A stretch of DNA of 23,563 nt from Carthagonibacter metallireducens (GTDB lineage Bacteria; Gemmatimonadota; Gemmatimonadetes; Palauibacterales; Palauibacteraceae), in NCBI GenBank assembly GCA_023554445.1, contig JAMJQQ010000150.1:1-23563 (forward strand). Direction: 5' to 3'. The position numbers and the translations under genes are program-made. Shown in pieces: positions 1-6,756 of this stretch; the first letter of the stretch is position 1, and every line of letters begins with the position of its first letter. Under the pieces are notes generated by a model that made no database searches, was not told the origin of the DNA, and saw nothing but the letters and a program-made list of their open reading frames with translations.

Positions 1-309
1 CCGGTTCAGGCGCGGGTGCTGCCGATCACCGATGATCACGCCGATGGTGCGGCGGAGGTGGTCGATCGACTGCGGGCGGCGGGCCTCGAGGCCGAGCTGG
101 ACGCTCGCTCGGACACGCTGAGTTACCGGGTACGGGACGGAGAGATGCAGAAGGTCCCATACCTGCTGGTCGTGGGGGATCGGGAACTCGAGGCCGGCAC
201 CGTGGCGGTGCGCGCGCGCGGGTCCGATCGGAAGCAGGTCGTCATGCCGCTCGATGAGTTCGTAGCGAAGGTGACCGGCGAGATCTCCGGCCGGGAGCTC
301 GCGCCGTGA
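1..309 (+). CDS. thrS: Threonyl-tRNA synthetase, C-terminal fragment
   Basis: Only the 3' end lies in the window; the reading frame is open from base 1. The visible ~102 residues are the anticodon-binding domain of class II threonyl-tRNA synthetase, which charges tRNA-Thr in the cytoplasm. Diagnostic stretches are PVQARVLPI at the window edge, the SYRVRDGEMQKVPY segment and LVVGDRELEAGTVAVR, all typical of ThrS C-termini. The catalytic core and zinc site lie upstream of the window. The stop codon overlaps the GTG start of the next gene by four bases (306-309), so the two are probably translationally coupled. The usual downstream partners infC-rpmI-rplT are not present here. Confidence 0.95.
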   Translation, partial: PVQARVLPITDDHADGAAEVVDRLRAAGLEAELDARSDTLSYRVRDGEMQKVPYLLVVGDRELEAGTVAVRARGSDRKQVVMPLDEFVAKVTGEISGRELAP

Positions 310-857
310 GACACCTCGACGGGGTCGTCAGACGGACGCTCCGCGCGGCCGCTCTCGCGATGGTCTGCATCCCGGCTCCGCTCACGGCGCAGGACACGGA
401 CCTGTCCCGCAGCCAGCGACAGATCGAGGACAGGACCGAGGTGCTGGCGACCGTTCGGGCGCTGTTTCGCGCGCTCGGGGAACGGGACGTCGTTCGGCTG
501 GAGGAGCATTTTCTTCCGCAGGCCCTGACGACCGCCGTGCGCTTTGAGGCAGGGGCGGAATACCCGAGCGTCCAGAGTCTGCCGGAAGTGCTCGAGAGCA
601 TCGCGGCGGTCACGGTACCGATGACCGAGCGGATCTGGGATCCCGAGGTACGGGTGGACGGTGATTTGGCCTCTCTATGGGCGCCGTACGATTTCTACGT
701 GGACGGATCTTTCAGCCATTGCGGGCACGACGCGGTTCACCTCGTCCGGGTGGACGGGCGCTGGCGAGTGCTGTCGATGACCTACACGATCGCCGAGCCA
801 CCCGCCTGCCGGCTCCACCCCGATGGGCCTCCGCTCGGTCGGGGAATCTCACCCTGA
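306..857 (+). CDS. Secreted NTF2-like (SnoaL/DUF4440-type) protein
   Basis: A 183-residue protein starting at a GTG that overlaps the thrS stop. Residues 1-29 look like a signal peptide: basic start, hydrophobic AAALAMVCIPAPL, then a TAQ boundary. The mature part resembles the nuclear-transport-factor-2/SnoaL/DUF4440 fold: a helical start (RTEVLATVRALFRALGERD), a central 'MTERIWDPEVRVDGDLASLWAPYDFYVDG' type region and a final strand DGRWRVLSMTYT. The family includes enzymes and ligand-binding proteins, and no catalytic residue can be assigned. A GHDAVHLV segment with a preceding cysteine is visible. Function unknown; probably periplasmic or exported. Signal-peptide and fold calls are by eye. 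Confidence 0.8.
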   Translation: MRHLDGVVRRTLRAAALAMVCIPAPLTAQDTDLSRSQRQIEDRTEVLATVRALFRALGERDVVRLEEHFLPQALTTAVRFEAGAEYPSVQSLPEVLESIAAVTVPMTERIWDPEVRVDGDLASLWAPYDFYVDGSFSHCGHDAVHLVRVDGRWRVLSMTYTIAEPPACRLHPDGPPLGRGISP

Positions 858-1387
858 GCGTCGACCGTCCTCCGGGTACAGCCATCCTCACTCGCTGGAG
901 TCGGTTGCGGGGGCTCCCCGGCGGGAAGAGGCTGTTTTCGAGGTTGATCGGCTCGCAGGCTCCCTATTCGGGCTCGATCCGAGCGGTCGTCCGCGATCTC
1001 GAGCCGGGACGAGCGGTGGTCGCGCTGTCGGACCGTCGATCGGTCAGGAATCACCTGAATTCCATTCACGCGGTTGCGCTGACCAATCTGGGTGAACTCG
1101 CCAGCGGCCTTGCGATGGTGACGGATCTGCCTCCTGGAAGTCGGGCGATCGTGACCGGCCTCGATATCGCGTTCACGAAGAAGGCCCGAGGCAGTCTGAT
1201 CGCCACGGGGACCGCGACGGCTCCGTCACTCGTGGATATCGAACAGGATCCGGTCACGTGCGTCGCGCTGGCTGAAATCCGGGATTCGGAAGGAGATGTC
1301 GTGGCGACCTTCGAGGCGGAGTGGCGAGTGGGGCTGAGGGAGAACACCGTTGGGACTCCGTTGCCCGGTGCAGGGGTTTCCGACTAG
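854..1387 (+). CDS. DUF4442 / PaaI-like hotdog-fold protein
   Basis: The conserved region begins just after the previous stop (LPGGKRLFSRLIG, then APYSGSIRA) and contains the typical DUF4442 signature VRNHLNSIHAVALTNLGELASG, split here as RNHLNSIHAVAL and NLGELASG, followed by FTKKARGSL. These proteins adopt the hotdog fold of acyl-CoA thioesterases, and a thioesterase role on an acyl thioester is plausible but unproven. The frame is open far upstream, but the upstream part overlaps the NTF2-like gene and does not look like protein. I place the start at CTG 854, which forms a CTGA junction with the previous stop; TTG 905 is the alternative. No ATG or GTG exists between the two, so the start is uncertain. 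Confidence 0.8.
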   Translation: MSVDRPPGTAILTRWSRLRGLPGGKRLFSRLIGSQAPYSGSIRAVVRDLEPGRAVVALSDRRSVRNHLNSIHAVALTNLGELASGLAMVTDLPPGSRAIVTGLDIAFTKKARGSLIATGTATAPSLVDIEQDPVTCVALAEIRDSEGDVVATFEAEWRVGLRENTVGTPLPGAGVSD

Positions 1388-1422
1388 CGTTTCAAGGCTC
1401 ACTCGTTTCGACTTCCTTCACC

Positions 1423-1428
1423 AGGAGG
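1423..1428 (+). promoter_or_regulatory. Strong Shine-Dalgarno for the DUF1761 gene
   Basis: AGGAGG lies four bases before ATG 1433. It is one of only two consensus ribosome binding sites in the window and fixes the start of the membrane protein downstream. Confidence 0.8.
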
Positions 1429-1432
1429 CCCG

Positions 1433-1846
1433 ATGTATCCCATCGCCATCAACTATCTCGCCGTGATCGCGGCCGCGATCCTCGCATTCGGATTCGGCTC
1501 ACTCTGGTACGGAGTCGTCCTCGCCAAGCCATGGATGGCGGCGCAGGGATTCACGAGGGAGGAGCTGGAGGCCGATACGCGGAGCATGGGCACGACCTTC
1601 GGCCTGACCTTCCTGGTCTACCTCTTCCTGGCGCTCGTAATGGCGATGCTGGTGGATCTCACCAAGCCCGTGGACGTGAATCAGGGGCTCTGGCTTGGCC
1701 TGATGGCGTGGTTCGGCTTCATGGTCCCGGTCAATCTGACGAGCGTCCTCTACGCGAGGAAGGGCCTGTCGCTGTTCGTGATCGACGCGGTCTACCAGCT
1801 GATCATAGCTCTGATGGTCGCTGCCGTGGTCACCGCCTGGCGGTGA
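1433..1846 (+). CDS. DUF1761 family integral membrane protein
   Basis: A 137-residue protein with four apparent membrane helices at about residues 6-26, 55-78, 84-105 and 112-135. The family signature is visible: NYLAVIAAAILAFGFGSLWYG at the N-terminus, followed by a loop with PWM and a TREE-like acidic segment, then TFLVYLF and LGLMAWFGF. This is the DUF1761 family; its function is unknown and it should sit in the inner membrane. The start is set by the AGGAGG at 1423-1428. The stop codon overlaps the GTG start of the nitronate monooxygenase (GTGA, 1843-1846), so those two genes look coupled. Confidence 0.9.
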   Translation: MYPIAINYLAVIAAAILAFGFGSLWYGVVLAKPWMAAQGFTREELEADTRSMGTTFGLTFLVYLFLALVMAMLVDLTKPVDVNQGLWLGLMAWFGFMVPVNLTSVLYARKGLSLFVIDAVYQLIIALMVAAVVTAWR

Positions 1847-2868
1847 TCACGACCGAGTTCGACAGCCCGCTGAGCCGGGACGCGGGGATCCGCGTCCCGT
1901 TGATCTGCGGTGCCATGTACCCCTGCTCCAATCCCGAGCTTGTAGGCGCGGTGTCGGCCGCCGGAGGGCTCGGCGTCGTGCAGCCGATTTCGCTGACCTA
2001 CGTCTACGGGCATGAGTTCCGGGCGGGCATCAGGCGCACCCTCTCCCTCGCCGCCGGTCACCCGATCGGCATGAACGCCCTGATCGAGAAATCGTCTGCC
2101 AGGTACCACGAGCGAATGGTCACCTGGGTGGAGGTCGCTCTCGAGGAGGGCGTCCGCTTCTTCGTCACGTCGCTCGGGAACCCCGGCTGGGTAGTCGAGC
2201 GCGTGCACGAAGCGGGCGGAAAGGTCTATCACGACGTCACGGAGCGGAAGTGGGCGCTCAAGGCGGTCGATGCCGGGGTGGACGGCCTGATCGCCGTGAA
2301 TCGAAGGGCCGGCGGGCATCCGGGTGAACGGAGCGCAGTGGAACTCCTCGAATCGGTCTCGGACCTGGGTCTGCCGGTCGTGTGCGCCGGCGGCGTGGGC
2401 GGCGTGACGGAGTTCCTCGAGGTACTCAGGCTCGGGTATGCCGGCGTCCAGATGGGGACCCGGTTCATCGCGACGGACGAGTGCGGGGCCAGTGAGGCCT
2501 ACAAGCGCGCGATCGTCGAGTCGGACGAAGAGGACATCGTGTGGACGGAGAAGATCACGGGAACGCCGGTTGCCGTTATCCGGACCCCCATCATCGAGAG
2601 CATGGGGACCCGGGCCGGACCGCTGGCACGACGGCTGCTGAAGGGAAGCCGGACCAAGGGACCGATGCGGACCCTGTACGCATTGCGATCGATCTGGCAG
2701 CTGAAGCGGGCTTCGCTCGACGACACGGGTTCGTTCGAGTACTGGCAGGCCGGCCGAAGCGTCGGGAGCGTGAGCCGGATCGAGCCGGCGGCAGAGATCG
2801 TGCGGCGGTTCGAACGATCGATGCAGACGGAGTCGAGGTCCGGCCCGGCGCCGACGCGGGGTTCCTGA
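1843..2868 (+). CDS. Nitronate monooxygenase (2-nitropropane dioxygenase family)
   Basis: A 341-residue TIM-barrel flavoprotein of the NMO/NPD family. These enzymes use FMN and oxygen to oxidise alkyl nitronates such as propionate 3-nitronate; some relatives instead act as enoyl reductases. Visible signatures are IRVPLICGAMY at the N-terminus, GGLGVVQPIS near 41-50, the AGGHPG loop at 156-161 with the family's active-site histidine, CAGGVGG at 181-187 and GVQMGTRFIAT at 201-211, the flavin-phosphate-binding end of the barrel. The GTG start at 1843 is chosen because it makes a GTGA overlap with the previous stop and leaves a normal N-terminus; the upstream open frame is a shadow of the preceding genes. 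It ends six bases from the convergent ytxJ gene. Confidence 0.9.
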   Translation: MITTEFDSPLSRDAGIRVPLICGAMYPCSNPELVGAVSAAGGLGVVQPISLTYVYGHEFRAGIRRTLSLAAGHPIGMNALIEKSSARYHERMVTWVEVALEEGVRFFVTSLGNPGWVVERVHEAGGKVYHDVTERKWALKAVDAGVDGLIAVNRRAGGHPGERSAVELLESVSDLGLPVVCAGGVGGVTEFLEVLRLGYAGVQMGTRFIATDECGASEAYKRAIVESDEEDIVWTEKITGTPVAVIRTPIIESMGTRAGPLARRLLKGSRTKGPMRTLYALRSIWQLKRASLDDTGSFEYWQAGRSVGSVSRIEPAAEIVRRFERSMQTESRSGPAPTRGS

Positions 2869-2874
2869 GCTGCT

Positions 2875-3225
2875 CTACGTGCTGTCGTCCGGCTCGGGGA
2901 TCCGCTCAGCCAGGAGATCCGCGCGAATCGTCCCGTGCGATGCATGCCAGACCGGCCGGCCACCGGCGAGGAAGATCACCTGTGGGGACTCGTGCCGCAC
3001 CTCCAGCCTCTCTGCCACGGCTCGCGCCAGCTGGCGCTCGGACACGACGTCGAGCAGGTAGACGGGAATTCCCGAGGCGGTCTCCTCGAACCTCGTGACC
3101 TCGCGGAATGCGCGGTGGCTCGTACCGCAGCGCGGGCTGTGCTTGAAGAGCAGCGCGACCTTCTCCCGCAGCGCCGATTCGATCGCCAGCTCGTCGCGTG
3201 CAGGAATCACGTGCGCCTGTCCCAT
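2875..3225 (-). CDS. ytxJ: YtxJ-family monothiol bacilliredoxin-like protein
   Basis: A 116-residue thioredoxin-fold protein of the YtxJ family (annotated as bacillithiol-system redox-active; BrxC in Bacillus). The signature is ALLFKHSPRCGTSHRAFREV-like, seen here as FKHSPRCGTS at about 28-37 with a single active cysteine at 33, then VYLLDVVSERQLA, HESPQVIFL and a final HGTIRADLL. Such proteins are thought to remove bacillithiol from mixed disulfides on cytoplasmic proteins. ATG 3225 is preferred; a GTG six codons upstream (3243) is possible. It overlaps the 3' end of phzF by 19 bases and is the last gene of a cls-phzF-ytxJ run. No second cysteine is nearby, which fits the monothiol type. Confidence 0.85.
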   Translation of the reverse strand: MGQAHVIPARDELAIESALREKVALLFKHSPRCGTSHRAFREVTRFEETASGIPVYLLDVVSERQLARAVAERLEVRHESPQVIFLAGGRPVWHASHGTIRADLLAERIPEPDDST

Positions 3226-4127
3226 ATCATGTCTGCGGCACACAGACGCCCCTCGAGCACCGTGACGGCCTTGCCCGTCAACGTGACCCTGTCGCCTCTA
3301 ACCTGGACGCCGACCGTCCCCCCCCGCGCCGAAAGCTGCCGAGCCGTGAGGTCGCTGACCGCGAGCCTCTCGGACCACCACGGTCCCAGCGTGCAGTGCG
3401 CAGAACCGGTCACGGGATCCTCGTTCACGCCGACAGCCGGACCGAAGAACCGGGAAACGAAATCGGTCTGCGGGTGAGCCCGCAGGGTGGAATCGCCGGC
3501 GGCGGCCGTGACGATTACGCCGCGCGCGTCGATTTCAGCCAGGTCACCGAAATCCGGCGCGAGGCTGCGCACGGTCTCCTCGTTCTCCAGCTCGATCAGC
3601 CAGTCAGCTCCGTTGCGGCCAGCGGCGACCGGTCGGGGTGGCGCAGCGGGGTGCAAGGCAGTGATCAACCGTTCGGACGGCGTGGCAGGCTCGGCAGGCG
3701 TCGCAGGAAAGTCCATGGCGATAGACGTTCCCGACCGTTCGGCCGTGAGCGTGCCGCTCCGAGTTTCGAACTGCAGTCCCGTCTCTCCGATTCCCTCCGG
3801 TATTTCGCCTCCGGTCGTCATCAGGACGTGGGCCGAGGCGAGCGTCGCATGTCCGCACAGGTCCACCTCAACCGTCGGAGTGAACCAACGGAGCCGCCAG
3901 GCCGCGTCGTTCCGTACGAGAAAGGCGGTTTCCGAGAGGTTCATCTCGGCGGCGACCGATCGCATCCATTGCTCGGGAGCTGGTTGGTCGAGCAGGCAGA
4001 CCGCAGCCGGATTGCCCGAGAACGCCTGATCGGTGAACGCATCCACGATGTAGATCGGTACATCCACGGCACCCGTCTCCTGATCGCGTTCGTCTGAGAA
4101 TGTCAAAGGTACGGTGAGAACAGCCAT
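3207..4127 (-). CDS. PhzF-family isomerase/epimerase
   Basis: A 306-residue member of the PhzF fold (diaminopimelate-epimerase-like, two similar halves). PhzF itself isomerises trans-2,3-dihydro-3-hydroxyanthranilate in phenazine synthesis, but most family members, including this one, have unknown substrates and no phenazine genes are nearby. Motifs seen: YIVDAFTDQAFSGNPAAV at about 26-43, NLSETAF with the catalytic glutamate near 66, VDLCGHATLAS at 88-98, and the second-half signature VNEDPVTGSAHCTL. The ATG at 4127 overlaps the end of the cardiolipin synthase gene by 25 bases. An internal GTG close to the first family motif could be the true start, because the first ~20 residues are atypical for the family. 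Confidence 0.93.
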   Translation of the reverse strand: MAVLTVPLTFSDERDQETGAVDVPIYIVDAFTDQAFSGNPAAVCLLDQPAPEQWMRSVAAEMNLSETAFLVRNDAAWRLRWFTPTVEVDLCGHATLASAHVLMTTGGEIPEGIGETGLQFETRSGTLTAERSGTSIAMDFPATPAEPATPSERLITALHPAAPPRPVAAGRNGADWLIELENEETVRSLAPDFGDLAEIDARGVIVTAAAGDSTLRAHPQTDFVSRFFGPAVGVNEDPVTGSAHCTLGPWWSERLAVSDLTARQLSARGGTVGVQVRGDRVTLTGKAVTVLEGRLCAADMIWDRRT

Positions 4128-5545
4128 GCGACGCCATCGCGCAGCCTGAGCGCAAGGTGGCGGTCACGCAGCTCCGCCAGCGATGCCGGCCGGGAAGCTG
4201 CGATCCTCTCGGCACTGAAGACCTCCATTCGCTCGGCCAGCTCCCGGTCGTAGACCTCTACGTTGAACTCGAAATTGAGACGATAGCTTCGTGGATCCCA
4301 GTTACCGGATCCGAAGAACACCCAGCTGCCGTCGACGAGAATCAGCTTTGTGTGGTCGAACGGTTCCGGGGAGAGCCAGACGTGACAGCCTGCGTCGAGT
4401 ACCTGATCGAGCTGTCCGGACATCGCCCAGCCCACGACACGGAGGTTGCTGCGAAGGGGCAGGACGACGTCCACGTGAACGCCACGGAGAACTGCGGTCC
4501 GAAGGGCCGAGAGCAACGCGTTATCCGGGAGGAAATAGGGCGTGATGATCCGGACGGTCTCGTCGGCGCCGGAGAGCGCGGCCAGAAAGGTGTTGTACAG
4601 TCGCTCGAATTCGTCATCCGGACCGTCTGAAACGCCACGGGCAACGGCTTCTCCGCACATCTGGAGACGTGGAAACCAGCCCGGACTGAACAGTTCCTCG
4701 CCCGAGGCGAACACCCAGTCGCGGGCGAAGGTCTCGGCGAGGTGTCGGACCACGGGACCTTCGAGCCGGAAATGCAGGTCCCGGACGGGGTACGTCGGGT
4801 CCAGGGATAGAACCGTTCCCTCCCGGATGTTCATCCCCCCGGTGAAGCCGATCCGACCGTCGACGACCAGGATCTTGCGGTGGTTTCGGAGATTCAGGTA
4901 CGGCATCCTCCATGGTACCAGCTGTCCCATGAACTCTTCGACCGGCACGCCACGTTGACGCAGGACCTGTGTCGCCTTCGGCTTGCTGTATGCCGCTCCC
5001 ACTCCGTCGATCAGCACGCGGACGGCTACGCCGCGCCTGTGCGCACGATCGAGCGCCTCGATGAATTCCTTCCCGGCCCGGTCCACATCGAAGATGTAGG
5101 ACTGGAGCATGATGGTAGACGAGGCGCTCTCGATGGCGGCGATCATCGCCGGGTACGCCTCGTCACCGCACACCAGGGGATCGACCCGGTTTCCCGGCAG
5201 AAGCGGCAGCTGCGTGACCTCGCCCACGGCCCGCGCCACCCCGCCGATCGATCGTGTCACAGCCGGCAGATCCTGGTGGTCCACCGGAGGCGGCAACGCT
5301 GCGGCCCGACTGTCCGAGAGCAGAGTAATCTCTTCCTGGATACGGGTGCCGCGGCGCCGGATTCGGTTGACGCCCAGGATCAGGTACAGGAGCGCACCGC
5401 CGAACGGGACCAGCCAGATCAGGCCCACCCAGCCGATGGCGGCGCGGACCTCACGCTTGTGGAGGATGGCATGAGAGGAGGCGATCGCGGCGAGGACCAG
5501 GTCGGCGAGACCGATCAGATAAGGCAACAGGGCCGAGCTCAGCAT
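4103..5545 (-). CDS. cls: Cardiolipin synthase (phospholipase D family)
   Basis: A 480-residue inner-membrane enzyme that condenses two phosphatidylglycerol molecules to cardiolipin and glycerol. It has two N-terminal helices (about 4-22 and 36-57) joined by HAILHKREVRAAIGW, typical of the Cls nuclease-fold N-terminus. Two PLD catalytic motifs follow: NHRKILVVDG with H222, K224 and D229, and DHTKLILVDG with H398, K400 and D405, each followed by the expected G-G/GSGN strand (FTGGMN, FGSGNWDPRS). ATG 5545 is preceded by a GGAACGGAG ribosome site. The open frame extends 55 codons further upstream, but that part is low-quality sequence running into the divergent permease gene. It heads a cls-phzF-ytxJ run with overlapping ends. 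Confidence 0.93.
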   Translation of the reverse strand: MLSSALLPYLIGLADLVLAAIASSHAILHKREVRAAIGWVGLIWLVPFGGALLYLILGVNRIRRRGTRIQEEITLLSDSRAAALPPPVDHQDLPAVTRSIGGVARAVGEVTQLPLLPGNRVDPLVCGDEAYPAMIAAIESASSTIMLQSYIFDVDRAGKEFIEALDRAHRRGVAVRVLIDGVGAAYSKPKATQVLRQRGVPVEEFMGQLVPWRMPYLNLRNHRKILVVDGRIGFTGGMNIREGTVLSLDPTYPVRDLHFRLEGPVVRHLAETFARDWVFASGEELFSPGWFPRLQMCGEAVARGVSDGPDDEFERLYNTFLAALSGADETVRIITPYFLPDNALLSALRTAVLRGVHVDVVLPLRSNLRVVGWAMSGQLDQVLDAGCHVWLSPEPFDHTKLILVDGSWVFFGSGNWDPRSYRLNFEFNVEVYDRELAERMEVFSAERIAASRPASLAELRDRHLALRLRDGVAWLFSPYL

Positions 5546-5652
5546 CTGCTCCGTTCCAGTGGTTCGCGTTGACTGGGACCCGGGGTAAAGGGTACCGTTT
5601 CCTGCCCCTGCCGATATCCGGCCCGCGAGGGCCCGGCTGATCGGTGAAGATA
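5546..5652. promoter_or_regulatory. Divergent promoter region between cls and the AI-2E permease
   Basis: This 107-base gap must carry promoters for both divergent genes. A TTGACT hexamer at 5569-5574 could be a -35 box for the plus-strand gene, but no good -10 follows at the expected distance. A short hairpin, GGCCC-GCGA-GGGCC, lies at 5620-5633, just ahead of the permease start, and has a GNRA-type loop. Both assignments are tentative. Confidence 0.3.
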
Positions 5653-6756
5653 ATGACGATCGAGAGGTCCGGACACGCAATGAGCGGTGAAGGGCGCCTG
5701 TCCAAGGCAATGCGGTGGCTGCTGGCCGGCGCCTGCTTCGTCGTGATCATCGCGGGCGCCAGGGCAGCGGAGCCGCTTCTCGTGCCGCTCCTTCTGGCCG
5801 TCATGCTCGCGATCATCTGTGTTCCACCGATGCAGTGGCTCAAGGACCATGGAGTGCCGGGGTGGCTGGCGATCGTGCTCGTGGTCCTGTTCGTCCTCGC
5901 GGTGGGATCGGCCTTCGGAACGGTAATCGGCACCTCACTCATCGATTTTTCCGCCTCGCTTCCGTACTACCAGGCGCGGCTGCAGACCGAGCTGGCGGGT
6001 CTCGTCGCATGGTTGGCGGCTCACGGGATCGAACTCTCCAATCGCGTTCTGCAGGAGACGTTGAATCCGGGCCAGGTCCTCCGGGTCGCAGGCAGGATCT
6101 TCTCGGGTGTCGGCGACGTGGTGAGCCGGATCGGCCTGATACTCCTGCTGACGGTGTTCATCCTGTTCGAGTGGTCGACGATTCGCGGCAAGGTAATCGT
6201 CGCATTCCCGGACTCGGCGGAGCAGCACCTTCGTCAACTGTCGCGCGTCAGCGAGAACGTCAAGCGTTACCTGGCGCTGAAGACGGTGCTGAGTCTGGCG
6301 ACCGGTTCGCTGGTCGCGCTGCTGCTCACGGTCCTCGGCGTGGACTATGCGTTGCTCTGGGGCCTCCTCGCATTTCTGCTCAATTACGTTCCGACCATCG
6401 GCTCGATCATTGCGGCCGTGCCGGGCGTTATCCTCGCCTTTCTGCAGCTCGGCTGGGACGGGGCTCTGATCGCCACGATCGGGTACCTCGTAATCAACGT
6501 CACGATCAGCAACCTCATCGAGCCCCGCGTGCTGGGTCAGGGCGTCGGCCTTTCGGCGCTGGTGGTCTTCCTGTCACTGCTCTTCTGGGGCTGGGTGCTG
6601 GGACCGATCGGGATGCTCCTGTCCGTTCCGCTGACGATGATCTTCAAGATCTTCCTCGAGGGAATCGAGGAAACGCGCTGGATCGCCATTCTGATGGGCC
6701 CGCGAGTCACTCCGGATGCGGAGATCCTGTCGGCGCCCGAGGCGGTTCAGGCGTGA
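5653..6756 (+). CDS. AI-2E family transporter (permease)
   Basis: A roughly 367-residue membrane protein of the AI-2E/PerM family (DUF20), multi-spanning with helices through both the N-terminal third and the C-terminal half. Signatures include EPLLVPLLLAVMLAIICVP, VKRYLALKTVLSLATG, LLWGLLAFLLNYVPTIGS and the end motif LGPIGMLLSVPLTM. Members export or equilibrate diverse small solutes, and the name reflects one member linked to autoinducer-2; the substrate here is unknown. ATG 5653 has GGTGA five bases upstream. GTG 5644 and ATG 5680 (MSGEGRLSK) are alternatives. The stop overlaps the GTG start of the aminotransferase gene (6753-6756), suggesting coupled translation. Confidence 0.93.
   Translation: MTIERSGHAMSGEGRLSKAMRWLLAGACFVVIIAGARAAEPLLVPLLLAVMLAIICVPPMQWLKDHGVPGWLAIVLVVLFVLAVGSAFGTVIGTSLIDFSASLPYYQARLQTELAGLVAWLAAHGIELSNRVLQETLNPGQVLRVAGRIFSGVGDVVSRIGLILLLTVFILFEWSTIRGKVIVAFPDSAEQHLRQLSRVSENVKRYLALKTVLSLATGSLVALLLTVLGVDYALLWGLLAFLLNYVPTIGSIIAAVPGVILAFLQLGWDGALIATIGYLVINVTISNLIEPRVLGQGVGLSALVVFLSLLFWGWVLGPIGMLLSVPLTMIFKIFLEGIEETRWIAILMGPRVTPDAEILSAPEAVQA

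Noticed and set aside
1321..1842. The open frame upstream of the nitronate monooxygenase
   Set aside because: It overlaps the DUF4442 and DUF1761 genes in another frame. The translated text is low-complexity arginine/glycine-rich and the family N-terminus begins at GTG 1843.
3198..4097. A 299-codon plus-strand frame opposite phzF
   Set aside because: Antisense shadow of a clear PhzF-family gene. No motif or ribosome site was seen.
3207..4127. A phenazine biosynthesis pathway suggested by PhzF
   Set aside because: No other phz genes are present, and most PhzF-fold proteins have unrelated or unknown substrates.
5715..6752. A very long plus-strand open frame continuing upstream of the class V aminotransferase
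   Set aside because: This part lies out of frame inside the AI-2E permease gene and is arginine/glycine/proline-rich without family motifs. The enzyme's natural start is the GTG at 6753.
5653..6756. Quorum sensing (autoinducer-2) suggested by the permease name
   Set aside because: No luxS or lsr genes lie nearby, and members of this family carry many different solutes.
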